Assembly (NCBI RefSeq): GCF_026626705.1
Contig: NZ_JAPNKC010000001.1
Coordinates: 5,332,001-5,396,000 of the forward strand
Source of the DNA: Pyxidicoccus sp. MSG2
GTDB lineage: Bacteria > Myxococcota > Myxococcia > Myxococcales > Myxococcaceae
Length of the DNA stretch: 64,000 nucleotides
Reading direction: 5' to 3'
The notes under the pieces are model-generated. The model did no database searches. It worked only from the letters and a program-made list of their open reading frames with translations, and was not told the origin of the DNA. The translations under genes were made by a program, and so were the position numbers. Every line of letters begins with the position of its first letter. The stretch's first letter is position 1. This document shows positions 63,913-64,000 of this stretch, in pieces.

Positions 63913-63938
63913 GCGCCAGGGCACATGGGCCCTGGCGC
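63913..63938 (+). promoter_or_regulatory. Perfect hairpin before the last gene
   Basis: GCGCCAGGG (63913-63921) and CCCTGGCGC (63930-63938) form a 9-bp perfect stem with an 8-base loop. It lies 75 bases after the hydrolase stop and 8 bases before the ribosome site of the next gene. It may be the hydrolase terminator or a 5' leader structure of the following mRNA. Confidence 0.45.
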
Positions 63939-63955
63939 ACTCGCAGGGGGGAGCC

Positions 63956-64000
63956 ATGAAGAAGCTGCTCGGGCCGATGCTGTACATGACGGACGCGCAG
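63956..64000 (+). CDS. Start of an unidentified gene (partial)
   Basis: ATG 63956 follows a strong GGGGGGAG and opens MKKLLGPMLYMTDAQ, cut by the window end. Fifteen residues are too few to name a family. The short basic start could be the beginning of a signal or of a cytoplasmic protein. Confidence 0.5.
   Translation, partial: MKKLLGPMLYMTDAQ

Overview
This window looks like chromosomal DNA of a myxobacterium, most likely of the Myxococcus/Corallococcus/Pyxidicoccus group. It is strongly GC-rich, which leaves long open frames on both strands of most genes. It is packed with Cys-rich, beta-propeller and metal-binding-repeat lipoproteins, and carries a membrane Ser/Thr kinase with a PEGA tail and a nine-gene fatty-acid operon. 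No rRNA, tRNA, CRISPR array or intact prophage is visible. I recognise about 54 genes, including one cut at each end of the window, plus several gene remnants.

Layout. 1-5.3 kb: the end of a secreted protein, an M23 endopeptidase, then a scarred stretch (decayed IS3-type transposase, broken EGF-like lipoprotein, intact LamG/EGF lipoprotein, 3'-truncated IS5-type transposase) and an endonuclease/exonuclease/phosphatase-fold protein. 5.3-9.2 kb: a divergent LysR regulator and zinc alcohol dehydrogenase, a glyoxalase-fold protein and a duplicated DGPF-domain protein. 9.1-20.6 kb: one minus-strand operon for fatty acid activation and beta-oxidation (enoyl-CoA hydratase, TetR regulator, SDR, acyl-CoA synthetase, two acyl-CoA dehydrogenases, GTG-start thiolase, FadB/FadJ-type fusion, aldehyde dehydrogenase). 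A palindrome overlaps a good -35 box just upstream. 20.8-26.5 kb: two aldo/keto reductases, a DUF429 protein, and a coupled membrane-SRPBCC/DUF4166-like pair.

26.5-41.7 kb: a translationally coupled pair of an M4-like metallopeptidase and an altered metallo-beta-lactamase-fold protein; a DUF3592 protein; an Ala/Gly-rich stalk protein with a cationic tail and a textbook terminator; a TPR protein; a large ASH/propeller lipoprotein; a secreted protein with phage-tail-fibre-like repeats; a Cys-rich lipoprotein coupled to a TPR membrane protein; a Ser/Thr kinase; glutathione synthetase. 41.9-51.7 kb: a PHB-depolymerase-like esterase, a HipBA toxin-antitoxin module beside a truncated toxin-type lipoprotein, a TrmN6-like methyltransferase, a triple-repeat periplasmic protein, a DoxX protein, a CapA-like protein with an unusual N-terminal repeat, and an MFS exporter. 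51.7-64 kb: a 14-repeat SBBP protein, a three-gene cluster that includes a cytoplasmic IPT/CARDB/solute-binding fusion, a 1,430-residue FG-GAP/MopE lipoprotein, a secreted alpha/beta hydrolase and the start of another gene.

The best candidates for something undescribed are the three-gene cluster at 54638-57953, the peptidase/MBL pair at 26488-29510, and the Ala/Gly stalk protein at 30286-31233. All functional calls come from reading motifs by eye; no database search was possible.
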